From Phycisphaeraceae bacterium (lineage in GTDB: Bacteria > Planctomycetota > Phycisphaerae > Phycisphaerales > Phycisphaeraceae): 63,695 nt of DNA. Made by a program: the position numbers and the translations under genes. Each line of letters begins with the position of its first letter. Within the stretch, counting starts at the first letter, position 1. Location: positions 1 through 63,695 of the forward strand of contig JADZCR010000014.1 in NCBI GenBank assembly GCA_020851465.1. The letters are read 5' to 3'. Positions 19,651-28,480 of the stretch are shown here, in pieces. The notes beneath the pieces are model-generated. The model was given only the letters and a program-made list of their open reading frames with translations. It was not told the DNA's origin and made no database searches.

Positions 19651-20433
19651 TCAGGACCGCCTTCTGCCGAGAAGTGCCGCTGCACCCAGTGCGAGAAGGC
19701 CCAAACTGGCCGGCTCAGGGATGTCATAGCTGAAGTTCGCGGTGCCTTGAACGACAAAGCCGTCGAAGGGGTTGAACGATGGGTCGCCAGGGCTGCCCGC
19801 AGCCCCCGGCGGGATCTGGAACGCGCGGGTGATCGTGGTGCCTGTCGAGCCAAGCGCGGTCAGATCCGTAGCAGTCGTCCAGGCGATGTTTGTAAAAGCA
19901 GCCGGATTAGTTTCGGCTGTGCTGTTCTGAACGGTGACGGTCGGGCCGGTTCCGGTGTGGCCGGCGGTCGTCTCCTCCCAGTTCATCGTCGTCGCGGGAC
20001 CGAATGCGGTGTACCGCATTCCGTAAATGGAGATGCTGTCGATGCTCAGAGTCACCTGCTCGCTGCCGGGGGTTGTGCCCAATGGGCCAGCCGGGCCGTT
20101 GTAGGTCACGGTCACGCTGAACGTGTTGTTGTACATGTCAGCGCCACCCAGATCGCCGGCAAGGACGCGGTTGAAGAACGTTACCGCTTGGGAACTGAAA
20201 GGGGTGGCGCCGCTGGCGGTGACGGTGATGCTGAAATCACCGAGCGTAAACGGCGTGCCGTTTACGGCCCCAGTGGGGGTGTTGGAGCTTGACGTTTCCG
20301 TAGCGTTCCACCCCGAAGAGGTGGCACCATACGCTACATCGAACGAACTGCTGTTGTTGACGATGTAGGCCTGAGTCGCCAAGGGGGAAACCAGGGTTGC
20401 CAGACCAGCCAATAGAACGAGTTTCGCTTTCAT
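19651..20433 (-). CDS. PEP-CTERM secreted protein, tandem copy 2
   Basis: 260 residues, organised as copy 1: the same signal peptide, AYIVNNSSSFDVAYG after it, a Thr/Gly-rich middle with conserved blocks (VTYNGPAGPLGTTPGSEQVT), and the same PEP-CTERM tail. The gap to copy 1 (19566-19650) is nearly identical in sequence to the gap before copy 3, so the genes were duplicated with their leader. The GGAGGATTT ribosome site is conserved. Confidence 0.85.
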   Translation of the reverse strand: MKAKLVLLAGLATLVSPLATQAYIVNNSSSFDVAYGATSSGWNATETSSSNTPTGAVNGTPFTLGDFSITVTASGATPFSSQAVTFFNRVLAGDLGGADMYNNTFSVTVTYNGPAGPLGTTPGSEQVTLSIDSISIYGMRYTAFGPATTMNWEETTAGHTGTGPTVTVQNSTAETNPAAFTNIAWTTATDLTALGSTGTTITRAFQIPPGAAGSPGDPSFNPFDGFVVQGTANFSYDIPEPASLGLLALGAAALLGRRRS

Positions 20434-20514
20434 AAATCCTCCATTGAAATCAAAGTTGAGCTTCGTCGTATGGGTTGAAACACGATGGAGCGAGTCAAAG
20501 AAACGCTCGCCTTA

Positions 20515-21315
20515 TCAGGACCGCTTTCTGCCGAGAATCGCCGCTGCACCCAGTGCGAGAAGGCCCAAACTGGCCGGCTCAGGGATGTCATAGCTGAAGT
20601 TCGCGATGCCTTGAATGACAAAGCCGTCGTAGGAAGCATATGACTGCTGGCCGCTGGTTCCGCCGGAACCGGGCGGAATCTCAAAGTAACGAGTGACCGT
20701 GGTGCCGGTTGAGCCAAGCGCGCTCAGGTCCGTGGCAGTCGTCCAGGCGATGTTGGTGTAGTTCGCTGCGATGTTTGACGCTCCGCTTTCGACAAGAGCT
20801 ACGCTCGGACCGCTGCCGGTGTGACCGGAGGTGGTTTCATCCCAGTTGACCGAAAAGGTGCCCAGGGAAGGAATTTTCAGCCCGTAGATGGAGATGGAGC
20901 TGATCGCCAGGTTTACCTGTTCGCTGCCGGGGGTTGTACCAAAGGGACCAGCCGGGCCGTTGTAGGTCACCGACACGGTGAACTCGTTGTTGTATGCCGT
21001 CTTGCTTTCATTCGGGAAGTTGGCGCCGTCGTAGTTTGTCAGGACGCGGCCGGGGAACTGTACGCCGACGGTGGCGAAGAAGCTTCCGGTGGCGGTCACG
21101 GTAATGCTGAAGTTGCCGACGGTGAAGGGTACGCCGTTGGTGGCGGTGACGGGGGTGTTGGTGGACGAGGTTTCCAGCGCATTCCATCCGCCTGACGTGT
21201 CGGTATATCCGTACGCCACGTCGAATGAGCTGCTGTCGTTAACGATGTAGGCCTGAGTCGCCAGGGGGGAAACCAGGGTCGCCAGACCAGCCAATAGAAC
21301 GAGCTTCGCTTTCAT
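20515..21315 (-). CDS. PEP-CTERM secreted protein, tandem copy 3
   Basis: 266 residues, third member of the tandem family. It has a slightly different N-terminal stretch (AYIVNDSSSFDVAYGYTDTS) and the sorting tail PEPASLGLLALGAAAILGRK. Its upstream region differs from the gaps before copies 1 and 2, which suggests it is first in the transcript. It is divergent from an AraC-type regulator. Confidence 0.85.
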   Translation of the reverse strand: MKAKLVLLAGLATLVSPLATQAYIVNDSSSFDVAYGYTDTSGGWNALETSSTNTPVTATNGVPFTVGNFSITVTATGSFFATVGVQFPGRVLTNYDGANFPNESKTAYNNEFTVSVTYNGPAGPFGTTPGSEQVNLAISSISIYGLKIPSLGTFSVNWDETTSGHTGSGPSVALVESGASNIAANYTNIAWTTATDLSALGSTGTTVTRYFEIPPGSGGTSGQQSYASYDGFVIQGIANFSYDIPEPASLGLLALGAAAILGRKRS

Positions 21316-21499
21316 AAATCCTCCTGCAAAAAGTTGGGGTCAGAATGGTGATTCAATCAACAATCCGGTTGCACAATGCGACAGGATGCACTCAAGAATA
21401 CTTCGGAAAGCCGCAGCCGCTGCGGATTTTGCACAAAATTCTTTTGCCCGAAACATTCCCAAAATTGCTCAAAAGAGAGCACAAAGATAGAATGAAAAC

Positions 21500-22387
21500 A
21501 TGGGATTCATGTGGCGTGGCGGCAAGGTGAGGCTGGGTGTCGAGTACTACAACTACCCCAGCCTGCCCGCCCAGCGTTTCTGGACCAATGTGCTCTCCAT
21601 GGGGGTCTCCACCACCCCGCGCGATTTCGTCTCGCGCCACGTCAACCGTGACGGCTATCTGCTCCACTATCTCCGCCGCGGCGAGATGTGGCACCGTATC
21701 GACGGCCGCGAGGTGATCCTCCGTGCCGGTGCGATTTGCCTGATGGATCTTCAGCGGCTGACTGAATACGGCAACTCGCAACGCGGCCCAGCGGAAAACT
21801 GGTGGCTGCTCTGCAACGGCAGAGAGATGCCCGCCATGTTCGCCGAGCTGCGCGCCGATCAGGATCCGATTTTCGCCCCGATCCATCGCGCGGAGTTTCA
21901 GCGTCATTTTTCAGCGTTGGCGCAGATCATCCGCCGTCCGAAGCCGGGGTACGAGCCTCGCGCCGCCGCTGCACTCTTGACGGTGCTGGGCCACTGTTTC
22001 ACCGTCCGGGCGCGGGCCGGCTGGCTGGTATCCCTGACCGGAAAAACGGGCCTGGTCTCTCCGATCGTGCGCCGGGGGATCGACTACATGACGCGGAACT
22101 ACCACGAGCCTAAGACGCTTAAGGACATCACTGGAGTCGCGGGTCGGAGCCTCTTTTCTTTCGTCCGGCTGTTCCACGCCGAGGTGGGTGTGCCGCCGAT
22201 GCAGTACCTGAGCCGCTATCGCGTCGAGCAGGCCAAGCGGCTGCTGGTCGGCAGCGATAAGTCGGTGACCGAAATTGCCCGACTGGTGGGGATTCCCCGC
22301 GCCAATTACTTCACGCGACTGTTCACCCGTTGGGCAGGCGAAAGCCCGCGCGCGTACCGCACCCGGATGCGCCGCCAAAAAACCTGA
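21500..22387 (+). CDS. AraC family transcriptional regulator
   Basis: 295 residues. The C-terminal roughly 110 residues form the two helix-turn-helix AraC DNA-binding domain: TLKDITGVAGRSLFSFVRLF, VPPMQYLSRYRVEQAKRLL, and VTEIARLVGIPRANYFTRLF. The N-terminal half resembles cupin-type sensing domains of sugar-responsive regulators (REVILRAGAICLMD). It is divergent from the PEP-CTERM triplet across a shared upstream region, so it is a plausible regulator of that cluster. Its last 14 codons recur at 23477. Confidence 0.88.
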   Translation: MGFMWRGGKVRLGVEYYNYPSLPAQRFWTNVLSMGVSTTPRDFVSRHVNRDGYLLHYLRRGEMWHRIDGREVILRAGAICLMDLQRLTEYGNSQRGPAENWWLLCNGREMPAMFAELRADQDPIFAPIHRAEFQRHFSALAQIIRRPKPGYEPRAAAALLTVLGHCFTVRARAGWLVSLTGKTGLVSPIVRRGIDYMTRNYHEPKTLKDITGVAGRSLFSFVRLFHAEVGVPPMQYLSRYRVEQAKRLLVGSDKSVTEIARLVGIPRANYFTRLFTRWAGESPRAYRTRMRRQKT

Positions 22388-22575
22388 CGAAGCGGCTCAA
22401 TTCTTCTGTTATCGCCGATCTGTCAGGTCCGAACAACCATGTCTCAAGATCTTTTAACTACTGGCTTTATGACGTAAATATGGCTTTGGCTCGAGAAGAT
22501 TATAGAGTTTTTTAGCAGTCTTATCTTGCTTTTAAATCAGTGATGAGTTAAATTCAATCCTTGAAGCTGTAATAC

Positions 22576-22606
22576 CTGTTGCTGCACTACAGGAGGGCAG
22601 CAACAG
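22576..22606 (+). promoter_or_regulatory. Hairpin in 5' leader with perfect Shine-Dalgarno in the loop
   Basis: A perfect 10-bp stem, CTGTTGCTGC with GCAGCAACAG, encloses an 11-base loop containing AGGAGG. It lies 45 bases before the ATG of the following PEP-CTERM gene, which has its own site AAGGAGAGGG. A shorter alternative stem (CAACA with TGTTG at 22601-22619) would be incompatible with the first, so a two-state leader is conceivable. No T-run follows, so it is not a terminator. Confidence 0.45.
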
Positions 22607-22650
22607 CCGCAGCTTGTTGGAACATATCACAGGTCAAAGGAGAGGGACCC

Positions 22651-23391
22651 ATGCCCGTCAATCGTCTTTCGCTTCGGACCTTCGCCGCCGCAATCCTTGT
22701 TGCTGGTGCTCTCACATTCGCTGCGCCGCTTGCTCACGCGACCATTCTCAACTTTGAAATCACGCCCAACGTGAACAACCAAAGCTTCGAAGGCGTCCAT
22801 GCCGGATATGGCGATAACGTCAACTCTCTCTCCACCCCCGGCGGCGGCGGCTCGACCTACAACTATCTCCAGGGCAACGCCTTCACGCCTAACCTCGTCG
22901 TTGACTACTCCCACAGCACTGGTGCCGGCCTCGGCCACTTGACCTACAAGCAGAGTCCAGTATGGCCCGATCTGCTCGACTACCTTGACCTCAAAGACGG
23001 TTACTCGTTCTATTGGACCTTCAGCAGCGCCGGCAACGCCTACGGCGCGAAAGTCAATTCCTTCCTGGTCGAAACATTCTCCAGCTACGGCGGCGGCGGC
23101 CCCGCTACCGTCAACTGGTGGCTCCGTGCCAATTCCACCGGCGGCACCGTGCTCTACTCCGGCACTCTCAGCAACCTCCCCATCTATAGCGATGTCACCG
23201 TCAACACCGGCATGACCGGATTCCACTACGGCGGCCCGCTCGTCCTCGAAGTGAACTTCTCCGGCACGAACAACTGGGGTGCCATCGGTATCGACGACCT
23301 TAACTTCGACGAAAACCCCGTCCCCGAACCGGCCAGCCTTTTCATTCTGGGTCTCGGTGCTGCCGCATCACTTAAACGTCGCCGTCGCTGA
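22651..23391 (+). CDS. PEP-CTERM secreted protein
   Basis: 246 residues. The signal peptide (MPVNRLSLRTFAAAILVAGA, then LTFAAPLAHA) precedes a Gly/Ser/Asn-rich beta-type domain. The C-terminus PEPASLFILGLGAAASLKRR is the PEP-CTERM sorting signal. The ATG at 22651 follows AAGGAGAGGG; an upstream frame from 22579 lacks evidence of use. It is not closely related to the tandem triplet. It lies between the AraC gene and a duplicated fragment of that gene. Confidence 0.82.
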   Translation: MPVNRLSLRTFAAAILVAGALTFAAPLAHATILNFEITPNVNNQSFEGVHAGYGDNVNSLSTPGGGGSTYNYLQGNAFTPNLVVDYSHSTGAGLGHLTYKQSPVWPDLLDYLDLKDGYSFYWTFSSAGNAYGAKVNSFLVETFSSYGGGGPATVNWWLRANSTGGTVLYSGTLSNLPIYSDVTVNTGMTGFHYGGPLVLEVNFSGTNNWGAIGIDDLNFDENPVPEPASLFILGLGAAASLKRRRR

Positions 23392-23475
23392 GTACCCTCG
23401 ACGGTCTCTCTCTCCTCTGGAACGCCCACGCTTTACGGGTTCCCTTCTGCGCCTGCTGCGACACTGGCGGCTGAG

Positions 23476-23524
23476 TGAAAGCCCGCGCGCGTACCGCACC
23501 CGGATGCGCCGCCAAAAAGACTGA
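23476..23524 (+). pseudogene. Duplicated 3' end of the AraC gene
   Basis: 42 bases at 23477-23518 are identical to 22340-22381, the last codons of the AraC gene, in frame and with a stop codon at nearly the same place (ESPRAYRTRMRRQK then D instead of T). Upstream similarity stops abruptly. It is a copied fragment, left after duplication or insertion of the PEP-CTERM gene between the copies. No function is expected. Confidence 0.75.
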
Positions 23525-23646
23525 CGCGGCGGTCCCGGTTGTCGTTATACTTTTCTCAGAGGTTGATTGGAAAGTTCCGAGTCTGATGAGCCGTGGCTGT
23601 TAAGGAGCGGTCGGTTATCGACGAGGGTTGAAGCTCCGCTTCGTAA

Positions 23647-24702
23647 ATGGTCGCGGGTCGTTCGGAAAGAGCTTCTCAATCACGCTCTCAACGCATGGAG
23701 GCGCCAATCACTTTGACTCAGGCCGCTGCAACACAATCCGTCGGCAGCGTCACGCCCGCCGCCACCCCGCACACCGCGGCGACCCGTGATGCGGCGCGAC
23801 CGCGCATCATCGCCCTCATGAATCAGAAGGGCGGCGTCGGCAAAACCACCACCACCGTCAATCTCGGTGCCGCTCTGGCGAATGCTGGCCATCGCGTCCT
23901 GTTTATTGATCTCGATCCCCAGGCGCATCTGACACTCCATCTGGGGGTGGACCCCGATGCGTTGGAGCGCTCGATCTATCACCTGCTCACTGATCCTGCC
24001 GTCACCGCCGAATCCATCGCGCAAAATGTCGGCGAAAACATGGCCGTCCTGCCCGCCGAAGTGAATCTGGCGGGAGTCGAGTCCGAGATGGCGGCACTGA
24101 CGGCTTCCGGTCAGGCCCAACGTGTCCTGCGCGAAAAATGCGCCGCGTTGATTCATGGAGCGAAGAACTCAAAAGCGCCGGTCGGTAAAACCGCCGGTGC
24201 TGTTGCGGCCTCCGCTCCGACTGCGGGACAGGCGGCGAGCCAGCCCGCTGCCTATGACTTTGTGCTCATCGACTGTCCGCCGAGCCTTGGCCTGCTGACA
24301 CTCAACGCACTGACGCTCGCCGATGAGGTCTTCGTGCCCATGCAGGCGCATTTTCTGGCGTTACAGGGTTTGTCCAAGCTCCTCGAAACCGTCTCGCTGG
24401 TGAAACAATCCGTCAACCCCGCGCTGCGGGTGACGGGCATCATCCTCTGCATGTACGAGGGCCAGACCGTGCTGGCCGGCGAGGTGCTCGCAGACCTGGG
24501 ATCGTTCCTTCAAGCAGCCCGACAGATGGATGTGCCCTGGCGCGATGCCGTGGTCCTCAAGCCGCCGATCCGTCGCAACATCAAGCTCGCCGAGTGTCCC
24601 AGCTTTGGTAAGAGCATTTTCGAGTATGCGTACAACTCCGGCGGCGCGAGCGACTACCGCTCGCTGGCGGAGGCGGTCGCCGCGATGGTGCCGCACGCCT
24701 GA
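23647..24702 (+). CDS. ParA/MinD-family ATPase, orphan
   Basis: 351 residues. The deviant Walker A motif KGGVGKTTT near residue 61, the FIDLDPQAHL segment and VLIDCPPSLGLLTLNAL identify a ParA-type ATPase used in DNA segregation or positioning of large complexes. About 60 Ala/Thr-rich residues precede the fold. Between LREKCAALI and the CPPS motif lies an Ala/Pro/Gly/Lys-rich insertion of about 35 residues. No parB or centromere-like repeat is adjacent. The start may be 23647 or ATG 23695; neither has a good ribosome site. Confidence 0.85.
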   Translation: MVAGRSERASQSRSQRMEAPITLTQAAATQSVGSVTPAATPHTAATRDAARPRIIALMNQKGGVGKTTTTVNLGAALANAGHRVLFIDLDPQAHLTLHLGVDPDALERSIYHLLTDPAVTAESIAQNVGENMAVLPAEVNLAGVESEMAALTASGQAQRVLREKCAALIHGAKNSKAPVGKTAGAVAASAPTAGQAASQPAAYDFVLIDCPPSLGLLTLNALTLADEVFVPMQAHFLALQGLSKLLETVSLVKQSVNPALRVTGIILCMYEGQTVLAGEVLADLGSFLQAARQMDVPWRDAVVLKPPIRRNIKLAECPSFGKSIFEYAYNSGGASDYRSLAEAVAAMVPHA

Positions 24703-24752
24703 GGCCGCTGCCCCCTGATGCGAAATGTCATGCTCTGGTTTACAGTGTCGCC

Positions 24753-25856
24753 ATGCGTCACGCCCTTATCATCGCCGGCGGCTCAGGCACCCGACTCTGG
24801 CCCATGAGCCGCGCCAGTCTTCCCAAGCAGCTCATTCCCTTCATCAACGGCAAGAGCCTCCTGGAAATCGCCATGGATCGCCTCGCCGGTCTGATCCCCC
24901 CGGAGCGCATCCACATCTGTGCCGCTCAGACGCACCGCGATCTGATTGTGAAATTGCTTCACGGCGGCGAACCGGCGGGACGCTTTTACGGCGAGCCGAC
25001 CGGACGTGACACGCTCAACGCCGTCGGTCTGGGCGCAGCAGTCATCGGGCATGATGACCCCGATGCCGTCATCGCCGTCTTCACCGCGGACCACATCATC
25101 GAGCCTGCGGAGGAGTTCCGAAAAATCGTCGAACGCGGCTACGCGCTGGCGCAGTCGCAGCCCAACGTGCTGGTGACCTTCGGGATCAAGCCCACCCATC
25201 CGGCGACCGGGTACGGCTATCTGGAGCTGGCCGAGGCGATCAATCCCGACGCCAGCGTCGTCGTGCAGTTCAAGGAAAAGCCCGATGCCGCCACCGCTCA
25301 GCGTTATGTCGATGCCGGGTCGGGCAGATATCTCTGGAACAGCGGGATGTTCGTCTGGCGGGCCGCAACTCTCATGGAGTGCATCAAGCGATTCGCGCCG
25401 GAAAATTACGACGGCCTGACACAGCTCGGCGCCGCATGGCGCACCGACTCACGCGACGCGCTGCTGACGCAGATTTATCCCAGGCTCAAAAAAATCAGCG
25501 TGGACTTCGCCATCATGGAGCCGGCGTCGAAAGACACCACCGGCAGCGTGAGAGTCGCGGCTGTACCCATGCCTCTCTCCTGGCTCGATGTCGGTTCATG
25601 GCCGGCCTTTGCCCAGACCTGCCCGCACGACGCACAGGACAACGCGCTGGGCGGGGGCCGACAGGTGCTCATCGACACCCGGCGCACCCTTGTCGCTTCC
25701 AGCGAGGCGGATCATCTGGTGACAGCGATCGGCTGCGAAGACCTGATCGTCATCCACACACCCAAGGCTACGCTCGTCTGCCGCGCTGACCGTGCAGAAG
25801 ACATCAAGAAGCTCCACGCCATGGTGGGTGAAAAGTACGGTCAGGAGTTGCTCTGA
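24753..25856 (+). CDS. Mannose-1-phosphate guanylyltransferase
   Basis: Makes GDP-mannose from GTP and mannose-1-phosphate, feeding polysaccharide and glycan synthesis. The N-terminal signature GGSGTRLWPMSRASLPKQL matches ManC/GMP enzymes closely, and VTFGIKPTHPATGYGY, QFKEKPD and WNSGMFVWRA follow in order. Length 367 residues means the nucleotidyltransferase without the ManA-type C-terminal isomerase domain. The placement beside PEP-CTERM and lyase genes suits a cell-surface glycan role. Confidence 0.92.
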   Translation: MRHALIIAGGSGTRLWPMSRASLPKQLIPFINGKSLLEIAMDRLAGLIPPERIHICAAQTHRDLIVKLLHGGEPAGRFYGEPTGRDTLNAVGLGAAVIGHDDPDAVIAVFTADHIIEPAEEFRKIVERGYALAQSQPNVLVTFGIKPTHPATGYGYLELAEAINPDASVVVQFKEKPDAATAQRYVDAGSGRYLWNSGMFVWRAATLMECIKRFAPENYDGLTQLGAAWRTDSRDALLTQIYPRLKKISVDFAIMEPASKDTTGSVRVAAVPMPLSWLDVGSWPAFAQTCPHDAQDNALGGGRQVLIDTRRTLVASSEADHLVTAIGCEDLIVIHTPKATLVCRADRAEDIKKLHAMVGEKYGQELL

Positions 25857-26030
25857 CCTGCAACGATCAGCGACGGCTTTATCTTACGAAGGCGCGATCC
25901 GCATGATCGCGCGGTTGGAAAAGTCAGGCAATTATTCACAATTTTCATGCGACCCATTGCGAACCGTTCACCCATCGGGTAAAAACATTTCGCGTCGCAT
26001 TCATATCCCAATCCCTAAGCGAGGAACCCT

Positions 26031-26408
26031 ATGCAAGCTCTACTGGCGAACGGCGCGGTTGGTTGCATGATTATGTTGGTTTACATCGGCATCATCGTTC
26101 TGGTTATCGCTGGATTTTGGAAAACCTTCGTCAAGGCAGGTAAGCCCGGCTGGGCGGCGATCGTCCCGATCTACAACATCATCGTCCTGCTGGAAATTGC
26201 CGGCCGGCCGCTCTGGTGGATCGTCCTCTTCCTCATCCCGCTCGTCAGCCTCATCGCGCTCATCATCGTCTCCATCGACATCGCCAAGTCTTTCGGTAAA
26301 GGTGTCGGTTTCGGTCTGGGGCTTGGGTTCCTCTCGTTCATCTTCTATCCGATCCTCGGCTTCGGCAGCGCGCAGTATCAGGGGCCGTCCGCCGGTAAGG
26401 CTTCGTGA
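26031..26408 (+). CDS. DUF5684-type small membrane protein
   Basis: 125 residues with three or four predicted membrane segments. The pattern FVKAGKPGWAAIVPIYNIIV and FGKGVGFGLGLGFLSFIFYP fits the DUF5684 family (function unknown), found in many bacteria next to membrane-related genes. The ATG follows GAGGAACCC. The DUF4870-type gene begins 12 bases downstream, so the two form a pair. Confidence 0.75.
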   Translation: MQALLANGAVGCMIMLVYIGIIVLVIAGFWKTFVKAGKPGWAAIVPIYNIIVLLEIAGRPLWWIVLFLIPLVSLIALIIVSIDIAKSFGKGVGFGLGLGFLSFIFYPILGFGSAQYQGPSAGKAS

Positions 26409-26420
26409 GGACCATTCTCC

Positions 26421-26906
26421 ATGACCCAATCCCCCAACTCACCGCCGCCCCCGGAAGGCAGCACTCCGGCTGATCCGCAAGCGGGTCCGGCTCCGGATTC
26501 TGCCGCTGGCGGCGCATCGGCAGCAGGCGGCACGCCAGCCGAACCGGCGCCTCAGAAGAGCAAATACTCCTCCGAGGAACGTACCTGGGCGATGTTCACC
26601 CATCTGGCTGCGTTCAGCGGTTTTGTCGGTGTCCCGCTGGGGCAAATCCTCGGCCCGCTGGTCGTCTGGCTCATCAAACGCGAGGAATTCCCCTTCGTGA
26701 ATGAGCAGGGCAAGGAATCGCTCAACTTCCAGATCACCATGATCATCGCAGCGCTCATCTGCATTCCGTTGATGTTCGTCTGCGTGGGGGTGTTCCTGCT
26801 GATCGCGGTGGGTATCGTGGATGTGGTCTTCACCATCATCGCTGCGATCAAGGCCAACGAATGCGTCTCCTACCGCTACCCGATGACCATCCGCATGATT
26901 AAGTGA
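26421..26906 (+). CDS. DUF4870-type (Tic20-like) membrane protein
   Basis: 161 residues. The first roughly 50 are Pro/Ala/Gly-rich and disordered, then the DUF4870 core follows: EERTWAMFTHLAAFSG, KREEFPFVNEQGKESLNFQ and a final pair of hydrophobic segments ending KANECVSYRYPM. Function is unknown. It directly follows the DUF5684-type gene with a GAGGA ribosome site, so they are likely co-translated and may act together in the membrane. Confidence 0.8.
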   Translation: MTQSPNSPPPPEGSTPADPQAGPAPDSAAGGASAAGGTPAEPAPQKSKYSSEERTWAMFTHLAAFSGFVGVPLGQILGPLVVWLIKREEFPFVNEQGKESLNFQITMIIAALICIPLMFVCVGVFLLIAVGIVDVVFTIIAAIKANECVSYRYPMTIRMIK

Positions 26907-27116
26907 TGCGGCCGACCCCTCGGACCTCTAAGAACCTGTCCAAAAAACAGAGGCTTGTCGATCGAGTCACCGCATCGAGCGCAGCCGCTTGAGACGCGAT
27001 GGGTCGAGACATGCTTTTCCTATGGCTGTCTTATGTCTGAGACGGCAAACCCCGATACCTCCGGCTCACAAGGACAAGCGGCATTTTCGTCGCGTTCGGC
27101 GGTCAGCGGTACACCT

Positions 27117-27152
27117 AAAAAAACTCCGCGGCGGCTGCGAACCGTCGCGGAG
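27117..27152 (-). terminator. Terminator of the downstream-facing PEP-CTERM gene
   Basis: On the minus strand, CTCCGCG pairs with CGCGGAG, with additional CGG/CCG pairs inside, and seven T residues follow. It begins 33 bases past the stop of the PEP-CTERM gene at 27186. Confidence 0.85.
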
Positions 27153-27185
27153 CGGTTGTCGTGAGATTTTACTGCGTCGATGTTC

Positions 27186-28013
27186 TCAGGCCTTGCGGCG
27201 TCGGCTGAGGATCATCAGGCCGCCCGCACCCAGCAGGCCGAGGCTCGCCGGTTCGGGAATAGCGCCCTCGGTGAGCCAGTTATTGCCGAACTCAAAAAGA
27301 GGGAAGTCGATGTTGAATCCGACATCGCTGTTGCGTCGGAAGAGGAACTCGAACTGATACCATCTGAAGAACGAGCCGGGTGAAGTGAGGAAGTAGGGCG
27401 AGGTAACCATCACCGGGCCGCCCAACGTCGGGGAATCGAATACGAAGTCGATCGTGCCGTCAGGCCGCTCACCCATGGTGATCGTCACGGTTTCGCCGTT
27501 GACGCGGGAGTAAGGCCCGCCCGGAGGCGCGACGTTGGCTTCATTCGGTGCTGCGGTGCGTCGCATCGTGCCGACGTAGGCAGATTGGAAATACATTCCC
27601 GCCAGCAGACGTGCGCCGCCGCTCTCGCTGCCGGGGCCGTTGATGAACAACGAGATCTGCCGATCAGGGAAACCCGGATCGCTGGTGTCTTCGGTGAACG
27701 AGAAGCGTACCCACGGCTGCTGGAATTCGTTGATACTGCCCGCGCCGGTGCCGAAGAGCACCGCGTTGTCACCGCCCATTCCGCCGTGCATATAGACGCT
27801 GGCTCCGCCCCCGCCGCCATCCGTCTGGAGGTTGAGGTTGGTTCCGCCGACCGTAGCTGTGGTCAGGCCGTATGAGAGGTCATCCTCCAGGAAAGTGAAG
27901 GTCTTGCCGGTCAACGCGCCCAGGCCGGTGCCAAACGTCGCCGCCGATGCCGCTTGCGCCGCGATGACGGACACGGTTGCCGCCAGCGCACATGAAACCC
28001 ATCGCTTGCTCAT
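27186..28013 (-). CDS. PEP-CTERM secreted protein
   Basis: 275 residues with signal peptide MSKRWVSCALAATVSVIAAQ and sorting tail PEPASLGLLGAGGLMILSRR. The centre is Gly-rich beta-type sequence with phrases such as FINGPGSESGGARLL. That wording recurs in the PEP-CTERM protein at 29621 (FINGPGSGSSGARGK), so these two are distant paralogues. The ATG at 28013 follows AAAGGAGAACC. It has its own terminator. Confidence 0.82.
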   Translation of the reverse strand: MSKRWVSCALAATVSVIAAQAASAATFGTGLGALTGKTFTFLEDDLSYGLTTATVGGTNLNLQTDGGGGGASVYMHGGMGGDNAVLFGTGAGSINEFQQPWVRFSFTEDTSDPGFPDRQISLFINGPGSESGGARLLAGMYFQSAYVGTMRRTAAPNEANVAPPGGPYSRVNGETVTITMGERPDGTIDFVFDSPTLGGPVMVTSPYFLTSPGSFFRWYQFEFLFRRNSDVGFNIDFPLFEFGNNWLTEGAIPEPASLGLLGAGGLMILSRRRKA

Positions 28014-28480
28014 GTAGGTTCTCCTTTTCCCCGCATAATGATCGTCAGGCGGTTCCCGCCTTGAAATGGTTCCCGCTCTCCGGAACACCCGGAGTGCTAA
28101 GTTAAAACTAACACCATCCGACTAAAATACAAGAAAAATTCGATCTATTTTGAAATAATAATTGATTTTAAATTCGCACTATTTGTCAGATAAACACCTG
28201 AATATCTTATATTTGCAGACTTGGTTAACATGGCGTTGAACTAAGCCCAGCTCAAAATCCGCCTTTTGCGAGTCGGGGCACCGCCGCCGTCGTCACCACG
28301 AAACCGCCTGAAGCGCGCAGTTCGACAAAGTGCACCGCAAGCAATCGCGCTGAGTGTCGATACCCCGAAGGGGACAGAGATGAACACCAGAACGAGCCAA
28401 AGCAACAGGTGGGCTAACGACTGCCGTGACTCTGCCCTGTGAGGCTGCCTGCCTTCTCAGCCGCCGCCGTCAACCAATCA
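28014..28480. other. Intergenic region, no gene recognised
   Basis: The part near 28100-28230 is AT-rich, in contrast to the rest, and is the likely promoter region of the PEP-CTERM gene on the minus strand. It contains TTAAAACTAACA at 28102-28113, close to TTAACACTAACA upstream of the heparinase-like gene at 37460. The rest, 28230-28480, shows only tiny frames, such as a 20-codon one at 28381, without support. Confidence 0.5.

Larger units (their letters stand above)
18780..21315. repeat. Tandem triplication of a PEP-CTERM gene with conserved ends
   Basis: Three consecutive units share near-identical 5' parts (about 100 bases around the signal peptide and ribosome site) and 3' parts (about 110 bases around the sorting tail), while the centre is divergent apart from a few blocks. 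The two spacers between units are also nearly identical. This looks like duplication followed by divergence, or gene conversion confined to the ends. Confidence 0.8.

Noticed and set aside
25892..25912. Hairpin GCGCGAT/ATCGCGC after the guanylyltransferase gene
   Set aside because: A perfect 7-bp stem but no T-run follows, so it is not called as a terminator. It may be a chance palindrome in GC-rich sequence.
28381..28443. 20-codon frame in the intergenic region
   Set aside because: Very short, no clear ribosome site, no hydrophobic or conserved character.
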